A stretch of 64,000 nucleotides of DNA, from assembly GCF_954871325.1 (NCBI RefSeq), contig NC_088778.1, positions 34,360,730 to 34,424,729 on the forward strand. The letters are read 5' to 3'. The notes below the pieces were generated by a model that saw only the letters and a list, made by a program, of their open reading frames with translations, was not told the origin of the DNA and did no database searches. The translations under genes were made by a program, and so were the position numbers. The DNA is from Gordionus sp. m RMFG-2023 (taxonomy: Eukaryota; Nematomorpha; Gordioida; Chordodea; Parachordodidae). Positions 37,929-64,000 of this stretch are shown piece by piece (the first letter of the stretch is position 1; every line of letters starts with the position of its first letter).

Positions 37929-39957
37929 TTAATATATCAGTGCTATTCGATTGATTTTATCAAGCTATTAGTATTGGTTTTTATAAGGAAGAATACCAAT
38001 AAAATGTTTATTTTATATTAAATTTATATTAGAAATGTCACTCTGCGAAGCCTCTACATTTCCCCCTAGTTACTTAGTGCTTTTGCTTTTATGTTAAATT
38101 GAATTTTACAAGATTATTCTCATTCGATAAAACGAAATCCAATACAAGTGAGAAAATCTTCAAGGAAGGAATATGGTTGGAATAGAAGATATTTTTTTTA
38201 TTATTATTAAAGATTTCGTTAGATACAAAAGAAAAATCATAAAAATTATCACGTGATAAAGGTGTCGGTGTCAAGAGAAAGTGTATCCTTATAAAAGAGA
38301 TAATCTAAACCTTAAAACTCTCAAGCTAAAACTCATAATACTGAAACTAACAAAAATGAGAATTATCTTGCTCAAAAAGTCGCGCTGAAACATTTGGCGG
38401 TTCTTTTCATATATATTGGAATTGCCGTATATCCAACGTTTCGATTCGGTCAAGTTAATATACATCCAATCAAGGTCACATTTTGGATGAATTCCTTTTT
38501 TAAAAATTATTCGATGCCATTTTTCCTCGAGGAAGGAGGGTGCATGGCTAGCGAACCAAATGTTTAAGTAGGTTTTTTTAATGATTGTATGAAGGTAAGA
38601 TTAATAAATAAAACGTTAGAATATTACAAAAGTGATTGTAACTTAAAATCTAGAAGAATGGGGAAAAAAAATCTTCCTTAAATTCAATCCAATTTCCTTA
38701 GGCTGCACCTTCGAACCCACTAGATTTGAGCTTGTGAATCCTATCATCAATCAATGGATTTTATGATTGGAGATAGCTTCATCATTTTACTTAAAATTTT
38801 TAGAACGAGCTTCCTGCCTTTAAAAGATTAGATGCCATCCAGGATTGTAAGAAGTCACACTTTTTTTTGCTATCGTCAACTACTCTAGATTAAATGAAAA
38901 GCTTTTGGAGTAAAATGGCAAGTTTCGAATTTAAACCAACGAAGCATATGAAATGTAATATTTTTAATGTCGAAGTTAAAATAGGTGGAACACTATTAGA
39001 CGGAGTTTTCCGCCATAAATTTAATTGGAGGCCTTTAGGTTTTAGTTGAAACGTAACTAGTCACAGTTACTAGTTACAATTTTTTAGATATAACTAGTTA
39101 CGGTTTAACAACATTATCAAATGAAAATATTTTACAATTATTAGATTAATATTCCGAGTACTATGTTGGCTAAATATAGAATGTAATATGTCATATTTTT
39201 ACCTGATAGAATATGATGTATGTAAGTAATAGAGTTTTAACTAGACCATACAAATAAAAATCACAGGGAATTATTAATTTGGGGATTAGAACTAAATCTA
39301 CCAGGATGATAAAAATTGGTTTTAGAAGAACTGGAAATATATGAACCTACTTACGATTTAACCATAAATGATTATGACGATCATACAGATACCTGGAACC
39401 ACACTAACTTACAGAAGGACTAGAACTATACGGTTACTTATCCTTTAACACAACTGACGATTATAGAGCGGGGGGGGGGCGTCTCTAGTTAGGGCGCTAA
39501 AACACCTCCCCCTCCCTCACTTTTCAAAAATTAGCGCCAATTTTGAAATATGGATTACATTTTTATAATCAGCACCCATTTTACAAAATACATAATATTT
39601 TATTTGAATCGCCTCCATGTGAAATTTGGCTTATTTTAAATAAATGATTTTCCCCGTGTCATTATTAAATCCATTTATCACAATTTCCTTTTCTTTTGCC
39701 TCGAGCAAGAAACAGGATAGTAAGAAAATAAAATTTTATTTTGTACAGTTTATGCTTGCTCCAGATCGTAAAAAATTTATATTTTTTGAATAATTTGTTT
39801 AGGTATATGTTATCGGCAACGTGTCATTTTTTTCAGCTGTTTTTTTTTAAATTTAAAAATCCAATTTTACCGGAAATGGAATGTAGGCAATTTTGCCGTT
39901 AACCTTTGAGCCATTCATTCATAATCTATATAAAAAATCTACGGAAAAACTAATATA

Positions 39958-40128
39958 AGTCTGCATTCAAAGTGGAGACGGATCTGTTTTCTACATCCGT
40001 TCCGTCAAAAGTCAATCTCATTTATCAAGACGGAAGGTATCGGAACAATATATCATTTTTAATGAGATTGACTTTTGACGGAACGGATGTAAAAAAAAGG
40101 ATCATCCGTCACCATTTTGAATGCAGCC
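39958..40128. repeat. Palindromic hairpin MITE, 171 bp
   Basis: The outer ends AGTCTGCATTCAAA and TTTGAATGCAGCC are flanked by TA. Inside, ACATCCGTTCCGTCAAAAGT and its exact inverted complement flank a centre of about 60 bases, so the strand can fold into a long hairpin. Structure and TA flanks point to a Tc1/mariner-type nonautonomous element. Confidence 0.75.
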
Positions 40129-41993
40129 TAAATAAATATCAAGTTCAAAGATTTATTGCGAAATTGTCTGAAAATTATAGACGAGGTATGTCCGAACATG
40201 ATAGAATATATTTTCGGTAAAATCAAATTTTTAAGTTTTAGAAAAAAACTTGCTCCGATAGTTATTCAAAGTTGAAAAAAATAACACATTTACCGGGAAA
40301 AAAAACGCAATCACGCTGAGAGATATATTCGGGTAGGGTCTAATTTTCGCTGAGCAAACTTACTTCAAGGAAAGTACAATTTTTTCCAAATAAAGCTTAT
40401 ATAAGAATCGATAATAATTAATATTTAATTTATAAAATACCTCAAGGTTGATAATCATTTTTGGGGCTGAGCTGATTTTGAGTGTACAAAAAGTTGTATA
40501 TATTATCCAATTTTAATGTTCAATTTTGAAAAGCGCCTTAGTTTTAATTCTGTAAATAGATGCACAATATCAAAGGAAGAATATGTTACCAGTTACAAGT
40601 AATATGAATTTAGCATGTTGGGGGAGGAGGGGGTCCTTTAACCCCACATGTTAAAAAAATGCTTAATATTATTTAGGAACTCGACAATATTAACCATCAT
40701 GTATTCACGTAAGTATCGTAATTTACCGGATAACCGAAGACCGGTTATAAAAAAACTGCCTTCGGGTCCGATAACTTCTACCATATTAAAACAGTATATT
40801 TTATTGAGTTCTAATACGTGCATAAATACAAAAAAATAGGAGGAAAAAAAAATTACAATATAATAAAAGTATATGTAATGTATTATTATTTTTAAAATTA
40901 TATAAAGTTATATATTAAATATATTATATATGTATGTATATAAAAAAACATTAAAAAAATATAATGTTCGGAATATATTAAAAATAATATATAGTATTTG
41001 AATGGTATGTTCTTCAAACAACAATAAATAACAATAAATAATTTATATAATTGCATAAAAGTTGACAAAAATAAAATAAAAATATGAAACTTTCTTTTTA
41101 AAAAAAATAAAATAAATTCCTAATTGCAAAAAAAAAATAAGAAAAAAATACGTTAAAAGAATGATAAACATAGGATGGAAAATCCTATGAGATTGGGAAA
41201 TAGGGATTTCAGGATTTCTATCTGCAATATTTGTCGAGGGATGTTAAAATTAATTTGAATGGGGTTAGGATCATGAAGAAGATTTTTTTTGATTCCTGTA
41301 ATTATAAAAAGATATCTTAAAAAAAAGAAATTTGTATTTCATATTTACACAAGAAGGAAGTGTGTCATCTTGAATGATAACTTGTTCCATCACAATAAGA
41401 GTCATGGGGTTTCCTACAAAAAAATTCTGTATATCTTTCTTTTTTTAAAAAAAAAAATCATAATTCAAATGATTTCTAATTGTATCGAGAATTGGGAGTT
41501 GCCAAAGGTTAAATGAAGTAAAAAAATATTTGAAAGCTGATAATAATAATGATGAAAAACATCAATTAAATTTAAAAAAATAAATATCAATTTATCCATT
41601 CATTCATTTGTTTCTAGAGTAATTATTTTTCCTTTAAAAAAATAAACCAAAAAAAAAATCTGGTAAGAAATGCAATATTATTGTATAAAAAAAACATATT
41701 CCTATATATAATAGGGAAGGGGGTTACTGAGCGAATGTTAATAAATGACTTGTTGTCTTATCAAATCATTTTGATATTTCAAAAAAATACTAATTATAAT
41801 AATAAATATAAGTTTTAATTTTCGAAAGAATATCGTTTCTTCGTATTGCATATATACGACGGTATATTTATTAAAGGATTTTTTAAAAAATGCTATATAT
41901 AATCGTCTGCGCCTCTAGGAAGGGGAATCTTTCCGGTTTGGGTTATTCAGGAGGAGTATATAATTTGGTCCGAATAATTGGCATAATACAATT

Positions 41994-42004
41994 TTTATTT
42001 TATT
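41994..42004 (-). promoter_or_regulatory. Candidate polyadenylation signal of the F-box gene
   Basis: Two overlapping AATAAA hexamers on the minus strand begin about 20 bases after the stop codon at 42025-42027. This is very close to the stop, so a more distal site may be used. Confidence 0.25.
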
Positions 42005-42024
42005 TTCGATTCTTGTTTTTTGTG

Positions 42025-57440
<15,416 letters not shown>

Positions 57441-58596
57441 CTAAAATAAAAATAGAGAGTGTAAAAAAAAAATTTGAAAATAAAAAACACTCCCATCCAC
57501 GAGGTATATAAAATCTCCCGTTCGTATTTTTCGATTTCCAAAAAAACAAAACAAATAACAAGGCATAATTGTTTTTTATTTTTGCCCTGTCCAGTAAAAA
57601 AGCAGTAGTAAAAATAAATGAAGGCATAGATTAGAAGATATTAAGAAAATATGGCAATGGAAATTAAATATATTTTTATATATAAAATAATATAAAATCA
57701 TTTGACATTTTCGCTAGAAAGTCTTATGACACACATCTCATCTCGTGCGTGTTAGTAGGTAAAATTGCCAAAATTATTTAATTCACATTCCTTCCTTCAA
57801 ATATTATCATTTCGTCACGTGACTCAACGCAGCTTTCCTTAGTGAAAAGTAAACTGCTTTAAAAGTTGCACGGGGGGAAAAAAAATATATAACATATAAT
57901 TTTTGCTATTTAGGATAAAATCAGCTGTTCAGTCAGGAAAAAAAAAATTGTAGCGGACCTTAGGAACGACCCAGGAATCCTCTTGTCGTTTAGCGATCGG
58001 TCTTAGGTCCGAACTAACCGCAAGCGCCAAGGGGACAAAACGTCGATTCCTAGTATATCGGATTTCCCCTTATTTATTTAGAGGCCAACGCCTCGCATAT
58101 AATTATAACGCCCCGGTCCGGTAAAGCGAATTAGCAAGAAGTCGAATATCGAAACCGAAAAAATGTTTTCGTATTTGAATGTAATTTTTAAAAAGAAATT
58201 GAACTCGAGATGGTTATTCCAGATTCTGTTCTTGTTCCTTATAAAAATGGCGAGAAATCAGTGTACAACTCTAACCCCTGTAGGAGAAGTGGAGTTGATT
58301 AGATTAATTAAAAACCCTCCCCCCCCCTATTAATCACGTGTTTTTTTTACTCATTTTCCTTGGGGATATAAAAATATCGATTTTGTATATAATTGCGAAA
58401 AAATAAGAGAAAAAAAAAATAATACCGATTTCTGAAATAAATGTTTTTATATAAATATATGGTATACAAAAAATATATTTTTCATTAATAATAAAAGTAT
58501 ACTATATATTTTTTTTTCGAGCTATTAGTTATTTTGAAAAAGGTCATCGAATGAAACCGAATAAATGATTGATCTGTGCAATGTTATATCGCCGGA

Positions 58597-58831
58597 TAGT
58601 GTTGCTAACCGGCTCGTTTTGAGCCGATTTCTAAAAACGGCTAACCTCGATCATTTCATCCAGAAAATTTATTGCGCGAACCTGAAGATTTCGCTCATAG
58701 GAGGAACACGAAGTTCCTGGACTTCTTATTATCGACATCTCGAGGCTTAGGCAATACTTTTCTGGCTAAAATATTTGGGTTAGTCGCTCTAAAAAATTAG
58801 GCTCAAAATGAGTCGTTCTTCAACAACACTA
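58597..58831. repeat. Foldback MITE, family A, 235 bp
   Basis: Starts TAGTGTTGCTAACCGGCTCG and ends GTCGTTCTTCAACAACACTA. It is the longest uninterrupted copy here. The flanks TCGCCGGA and TCGTAGTA match at only 5 of 8 bases. Confidence 0.75.
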
Positions 58832-58934
58832 TCGTAGTAGGAGGGTAAGGAACGAGTCCAATAGATTTGCTTGAAATTTAACTTTTATAAAGACTCCATC
58901 ATGCCGGAATTCTTATTTGAGAGTGTGTAAATAC

Positions 58935-59051
58935 CAGAGTTGTTAAAGGATCTAGATATAAAAATGTGGTATCTGTATCTGTATCTAGATATTATTTTAG
59001 ACGATGTATCTGCATCTAGATCCATTTAAAAAGTATCTTTTAACAACTCTG
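58935..59051. repeat. Foldback MITE, family B, 117 bp
   Basis: Starts CAGAGTTGTTAAAGGATCTA and ends ATCTTTTAACAACTCTG. A perfect 8-bp duplication, GTAAATAC, lies at 58927-58934 and 59052-59059. Confidence 0.88.
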
Positions 59052-59793
59052 GTAAATACGATTACTGACAGCGTATATTTAACTACCCAATAAAATTTAA
59101 GATCGCTCAGATAATTATAAAATCAATATTTTCCACAAATCTTTCAGCATTTTCATATAATTTTTTTTCAAAAAAAAAATATATATATTTGTTTTCAAAT
59201 GTTTTATTTTTGTTTTTAACAACAAATCAATGAAATTTTCATGAAAAAAATAATAAATAAAATAGTTAACCAACCTAAACAAATGGAGATAAATATTGTG
59301 AAAAAGAGTGGTGTAGGTAGGTCTCAGGTCAGCCCGAAAAAGTATCTTTGGGCTTGACCGGACAAATAATTATTTTAGGGTCTGCCCGAAAAACCTTTTC
59401 AAAAATAACCGGTCTAACCCGACCTCAACTATTCCATGATGCGAAAAACGACTCGGTCAAAAATAACGCATACGTTTTTTCGAATCATTTTAAATAAAAT
59501 GGCCCTATAAATGATTTGAATTTAACGATTCCTTAGTGTCATCGGATCCATTCCACCCCCTCCCTCCTTCATATAGCATTAACCTTAGGGATCCACGTAC
59601 CGGACAGGTTGCTAACATTAATAACGGATATGGTCGGGTTGAGTTTCGGTTACGAGTACACAAGCCGATCAAAAACTTATCCAAACATCGAGGTTAACAC
59701 ATTGAGTTCGTAAATAGTGCGGGGTTGCTTTTGGCCAAATCAAATTAGATAACAGCGTAGCAAAATCGGCCAATTCTATCGGGTGAGCCCGGT

Positions 59794-59863
59794 TAGTGTT
59801 GTTAAACGACTCATTTGACCCGATTTTTAAAAATCGGCTAAAATCGAGCCGGTTAACGACACC
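59794..59863. repeat. Minimal foldback of family A, about 70 bp
   Basis: TAGTGTTGTTAAACGACTC and GAGCCGGTTAACGACACC flank little more than a CGATTTTTAAAAATCGG palindrome. The inner arms of larger family A copies are missing. Confidence 0.65.
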
Positions 59864-60426
59864 GAACCCTATAACGAATTCGGGTCGCAACTTCGTTCTC
59901 CGATTTTTTTGGCCGTCTCTAGGTTTAGTGTCTCAATTTATCTCTCTACTCGAAATTTAAAGTCATTTCAGAGTAGTGAGTTGAAACATCGTTCGAAAAT
60001 GAAGCGATTCACGCAACGCTCCAAAATCAAGTCGAATGCTTCAACATATGCTATTTTTTTAAAAAAAATATGTACTCCCCCCCCCCCTTCCATCTTTATC
60101 TCTAAAAATTTTTTTTATTTAAAAACAAAAATGTACGCATAAAACGCAATAACCAATATTTACACAAAAAATTGCGTGAGAGTTTATAAATAAAAACGAA
60201 GCTTAAATAATTGAAAAACAATATTTTTTACGTAAAATTAAAAATATCGAAAGAAATTTTTATTTTTCAAAAAAAAAAAAATGCGCTAAATCAGGTCCTG
60301 TTCTAAAGAAAATGGCGCCAATTGGTGCCAAAAAGCTAAAAAAGCGGTTTGGCTGATTGGGTAAATTATTTTTAGATAGGAGTAGTAAGTGATATTTGGA
60401 TATATTTAAGGGATCTTGTCCACACT

Positions 60427-60569
60427 TAGTGTTGTTAAAAGTCCCGATTAATATCCTAGCCAAAATAATAATGCGAGATTTTAGCAAATATTCTGGCATC
60501 TATGAACTAAATCTCTAAGGCTAACATAATGTTACTTTGATTACTATCTTATTGGAATTTTTAACACTA
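60427..60569. repeat. Foldback MITE, A-like variant
   Basis: Starts TAGTGTTGTTAAAAGTCCCG and ends GGAATTTTTAACACTA. The arm AAGTCCCGATTAAT resembles the copy upstream of HEATR1 at 25673, so these two form a subfamily. Confidence 0.55.
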
Positions 60570-61877
60570 GTCCCTCAAAAATCATGTTCTCGGAGGCGTT
60601 GGCAAAAGTAGAGCCATATAACTTTTAAAAATTAGTTTGGAGATACTTCCACAAGGATCTTGAATGGACAATTGTCCCCTAAAAAATAAATAACATTCAC
60701 AATATGAAGAGACTTAATGATAAAGGTCACATTGCCAAAAAAAGCGTCAGGTCTGATTGGACGATCATATTAAACGATAAGCGACATTTAGAGACCAGTA
60801 GGAATTGTTCCACATAAAACATTGATTCCTTGATTCCTATTTGGAATGGTTGGTGTGCTCATTGCTCAGCCCCACAACCAAAAATAGCCGTTATATAATA
60901 ATTTCAAGTTCATAAGATAAAATTGAATGGAAGAAGAAAACTAGCTATTGACCATTTCGATCTACCTACTCTGGTTGTTATTTAGGATAACTGTTAAAAA
61001 AATTAGCGGGAATTTATTCCATCATGTTTTGAATATCTAACCTATGGATTTCAAATATAATTAATATTCAAAGATTTTTTACTCCAAAGTTAAATACGGG
61101 AAATAGGAAACATGTTTGAAATACATTTCAGGTCTAAAATCAGATTTTAAAAAAAACGCGCCTAAAAAAATGATTCGAAAGTCGGAAAAAAAAATAACAC
61201 GCTTGACGCTATCGTATACAAAAAAATGAAAGGTCGAAACACGTGTCATATAAGTGTCTTTCCGTTTTTTTTTGCGTCGCGTTTTAAATTTGTAAAAACA
61301 GAATAAATTATTTTGTTATTGACAAAAATATTTTAGACACCTATATTTTAACATCTAATATAATTGAACGATTTTAAAATGAAATTATAACTATGTAATT
61401 CATCATAAAAAGCGATTTTTTGTAATTTTGTAATGTAGTCCATTGTATAGATAGTAATTGTAAATATTATTGTTGTTGTTGCATATAAAATTCTTTGACC
61501 TAAATTTTTGATAACCTACCATTTGGAAAATCAAAAAATATTTATTTGTCTGTTTTAGAAAAGTGAAATATCGACATTTAAATTCATTATTTACGAATAA
61601 TTCAAATTATTGTTCGAATAATTCGATATCCGTATCGAATAATAACAATGTTCGTATCCGATACATTACGAATAGTTTTATTAAAGTATTCGATTATTAT
61701 CAGTGGAAGATTTGAATGAAGGTTGATAAATTTTTATTTTTAAATTAAAAATTGAGGAATACGAATCCCAGGGCCATTTTAACCGCGAGCAAACGAGACC
61801 TAATTCTATGCGCACAAATTTCATTCCCATTCCCCATGTATTGAGCCATCAGATCATTTTCCGTGCTTCCTACTAAC

Positions 61878-62046
61878 CAGAGTTGTTAAAAGATACTTTT
61901 TAAATGGATCTAGATACAGATACATCGTATAAAATAATATCTAGATACCGATATTTTATTCAAAAATCTATCTAGATACAGATACCACATTTATATATCT
62001 AGATACAGGATCTAGATACTTGTATCTAGATCCTTTAACAACTCTG
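61878..62046. repeat. Foldback MITE, family B, 169 bp
   Basis: Starts CAGAGTTGTTAAAAGATACT and ends ATCCTTTAACAACTCTG. A perfect 8-bp duplication, CTACTAAC, lies at 61870-61877 and 62047-62054. It is the fullest copy of the family, with three TCTAGATACAGATAC-type blocks. Confidence 0.9.
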
Positions 62047-63069
62047 CTACTAACAATCAAATTCATCTTTAACAGGAAACGCTTACCGTAACGCTTCCCA
62101 ACCCCCAAATAATATTCTGGCGGCAAAATTTAAGGGGTCCACAACAAAGGGAAGGGAGACATTTGGGGTGTCCGCAAGTTTAGGATCCCGTAAAAACGGA
62201 AGTCGGCGGTTTACGACCTTTATACCAACTCAGTGTTATACCTAAACAATATGTTCTAAGGAACTTATTCACGGTTCCCTTTAAGTGACGTAGATCGTTT
62301 AGCAATATGCCAAAAAATGATTCCAGAATTTGATATGATCGGTTCCTATCTTTTATCGTTATACGAGTAAAGTTAGTACGAAAGGACTGCTTTTAATTTT
62401 AGTACGCAAATTAACCGGAAATACTCCATCATGTTTTTTTTTAAATTCCCACCCACCCACCCCCCTCCCCTCACCCTCAAAGCAATACAAAAAAAATCTT
62501 TACTTTCTCTACTTACCGAACGAATAATTTTTTATGCAAAACTTTTATTTAAATTTCGAATTATCAATTTTTTCTTTCATTTTTCTGATATAATATTTTA
62601 TTATTTTATTTTGTAAGTCAAGGTTAACAAAATAATCATTCATACATATCATATCATATCGCATCGCATCATAATAATGTAACATGTCATACTCAACATT
62701 CGAGAAACTTCGAAGTATTATTTTTAAAAAAATGTATAAAATATCGTAATGTATGCGTGACTCGAAAGGTTACGTAAACATGATAACATTGATATTTAAA
62801 ATTATATGAGCCCTTGAATGCCGCCTGGTTTAAATCACGGAATGAATTTTGAAAGATTATGGGTGGGTTAAAATGAATGATTGACAGGGTTAAAGTTATC
62901 TAATCATAGACTAAGACTGGCATGTTTAAAAATTATATTGATTTAAATCGATCAAGCATATAAATCAATTCCTTTTTTTTTGTACGATTTTTTTCATCGT
63001 ACCTCATTTTACTATATTTTGAATATTAGTACAAATGGGGTATCCGATTGTAAAAAATTTTGCTCCCTA

Positions 63070-63255
63070 ACATCCGGCAAAAGATGATTGGATGAGTAGA
63101 TGCCGCCTGATGGAAGCGGAAGGAACAAGACCCAGAGAGCGATCAAAGACACAAGCCAAGTGAAAATGCTGGATTAGATTTGTAGCGATGCTCAGGTCAG
63201 GACAATGAAAAATTGAGAAAGGTGGATCAAAAGGGAAACTGGTTTTCACGGATGA
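63070..63255 (+). mobile_element. LINE fragment, C-terminal end of the reverse transcriptase ORF
   Basis: One frame reads DDWMSRCRLMEAEGTRPRER and SKTQAK, then a stop. This matches the end of ORF2 in several non-LTR retrotransposons, where a DDW..RC...EVEGTRPRGRPKKTW motif is usual. Downstream codons (LRSGQ and a Gly/Lys-rich tail) fit the usual continuation but carry stops. It is a truncated, inactive piece of unknown clade. Confidence 0.6.
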
Positions 63256-63463
63256 ACATTGAAAATGGAACACTAAACGAAGTGTTGATCCCTAAATTTT
63301 TGGCGTAATAAACTCCTACTATAAAGATCATTTTAATTATTGTTAAAATGGAAGGAGATAAGATATCTAAGGTCTCGTTATTTCTTTTGCCCAGCTCGAT
63401 AACTATTTATTCAATATTTTGTCGATCCAAGATTAAAAGTTTCTAAATATTAATCCTAAATCA

Positions 63464-63568
63464 TGTATTCAGATTTTGATATGGCGCTTGATGCTAAGAA
63501 GCGGAGAAGAAGAAAAAATGGTACCAAGTTTCTGAGCCGCGCCTTGCTTCGAATTATTACTGAATAGC
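63464..63568 (+). CDS. Short ORF or possible first exon with a basic cluster
   Basis: ATG at 63464 opens MYSDFDMALDAKKRRRRKNG, continuing 14 more codons to TAG. A GTACCAAG donor-like site follows codon AAT, so it could be the first coding exon of a plus-strand gene running out of the window. The KKRRRRK run resembles a nuclear localisation signal. No family was recognised, and chance is a real possibility. Confidence 0.2.
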
Positions 63569-64000
63569 CACCAGCTGTTTAGACAGCTAGCTAGCTGCGA
63601 TTAAAAAGTAAGAGAAATATGTAACGGTGAAAAGACCATAAAAATAGGGGTTTCAGGTAACACCCTGTTTAGCCTAAGTTAAACAACATTAAGTATCAAA
63701 ATTAAGTCAGGACGCTGCTCCGACTTATAACCAGTGGTGTGTATCGCTGTAACGTTAGGCGTGAAAGGGCTACGTTTATTTTTTTAAAGGTAAACAATTT
63801 CATGTTTCAACTAACAAAACTACTTCGTTTTATCGGGCGGGATTTTTTTTTAAATATAATTTTGTTTTTTTTTAAATTAACAAATATTGTATATTAATTA
63901 CGATAGGAAAACAGCTGTAATATACTGAAATGGTACCATTGTTCCCTTAGCAACTTCGCCTCGGAAGTTATTTTTCACCGGGGCACATCGGTTCTCCGGG

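Larger units (their letters stand above)
36900..41950. other. Intergenic stretch without recognisable gene
   Basis: AT-rich DNA between the first exon of the ligand gene and the last exon of the F-box gene. Apart from the small elements listed separately, and a palindromic TAACTAGT cluster at 39050-39110, no coding match was found. The promoter of the ligand gene should lie at its left end. Confidence 0.55.
57500..63400. other. 5' flank of the F-box gene, repeats only
   Basis: Apart from the transposon copies and the LINE fragment listed separately, I found no convincing coding exon in this stretch. The missing first exon and promoter of the F-box gene should lie here or beyond the right edge of the window. 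C runs occur near 58319 and 60078. Confidence 0.5.

Noticed and set aside
40638-40823. Minus-strand frame with VIGPEGSFFITGLRLSG near 40.7 kb
   Set aside because: It lies between genes, has no partner exons and resembles no known domain. The true last F-box exon is at 42132-42025.

Overview
This window is nuclear DNA of an animal. It is very AT-rich, the genes are broken by many GT-AG introns, and it carries a TGF-beta/BMP-type ligand, a family confined to animals. The species cannot be named from the sequence. Three multi-exon genes, all on the minus strand, were recognised by reading splice-consistent exons against remembered protein families, plus one plus-strand exon at the left edge.

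Layout: (1) 244-1491 (+), a probable terminal coding exon of an unrecognised Asn/Pro/Ser-rich protein. (2) 2002-25593 (-), a HEATR1/UTP10 (BP28) orthologue, the large HEAT-repeat protein of the U3 processome in ribosome biogenesis. Both ends of the protein were located. (3) 25.6-30.6 kb, an intergenic stretch with no recognisable gene. (4) 30631-36636 (-), a TGF-beta superfamily ligand in five exons (541 residues) with signal peptide, propeptide, R-X-K-R cleavage sites and a cystine-knot domain that lacks the usual interchain cysteine. (5) 36.7-42.0 kb, intergenic. (6) 42025-57440 (-), an FBXL2/FBXL20-type F-box and leucine-rich-repeat protein, 14 exons found, ending in a CaaX-like box; the first exon was not found. 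(7) 57.5-64 kb, repeats, a LINE fragment and a possible small plus-strand exon.

The introns and gaps are packed with small DNA-transposon derivatives. Most belong to hAT-like foldback families (ends TAGTGTTGTTAAA, CAGAGTTGTTAAA, TAGTGATCTG and CAGAGACCTG), several with perfect 8-bp target duplications. One 1.6-kb hAT element has perfect 15-bp terminal repeats, a perfect 8-bp duplication and a decayed transposase. A decayed mariner lies in the first intron of the ligand gene, TA-flanked palindromic elements occur, and an inverted pair of tRNA-derived units sits in a HEATR1 intron. Microsatellites and G or C homopolymer runs are frequent.

The genes are unrelated in function (rRNA processing, secreted signalling, ubiquitin ligase substrate recognition) and show no cluster logic. 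I found no undescribed system. The best leads are the atypical TGF-beta ligand, transposon copies lying within tens of bases of splice sites, the tRNA-derived inverted pair, and a HEATR1 exon whose conserved reading starts without an AG acceptor.
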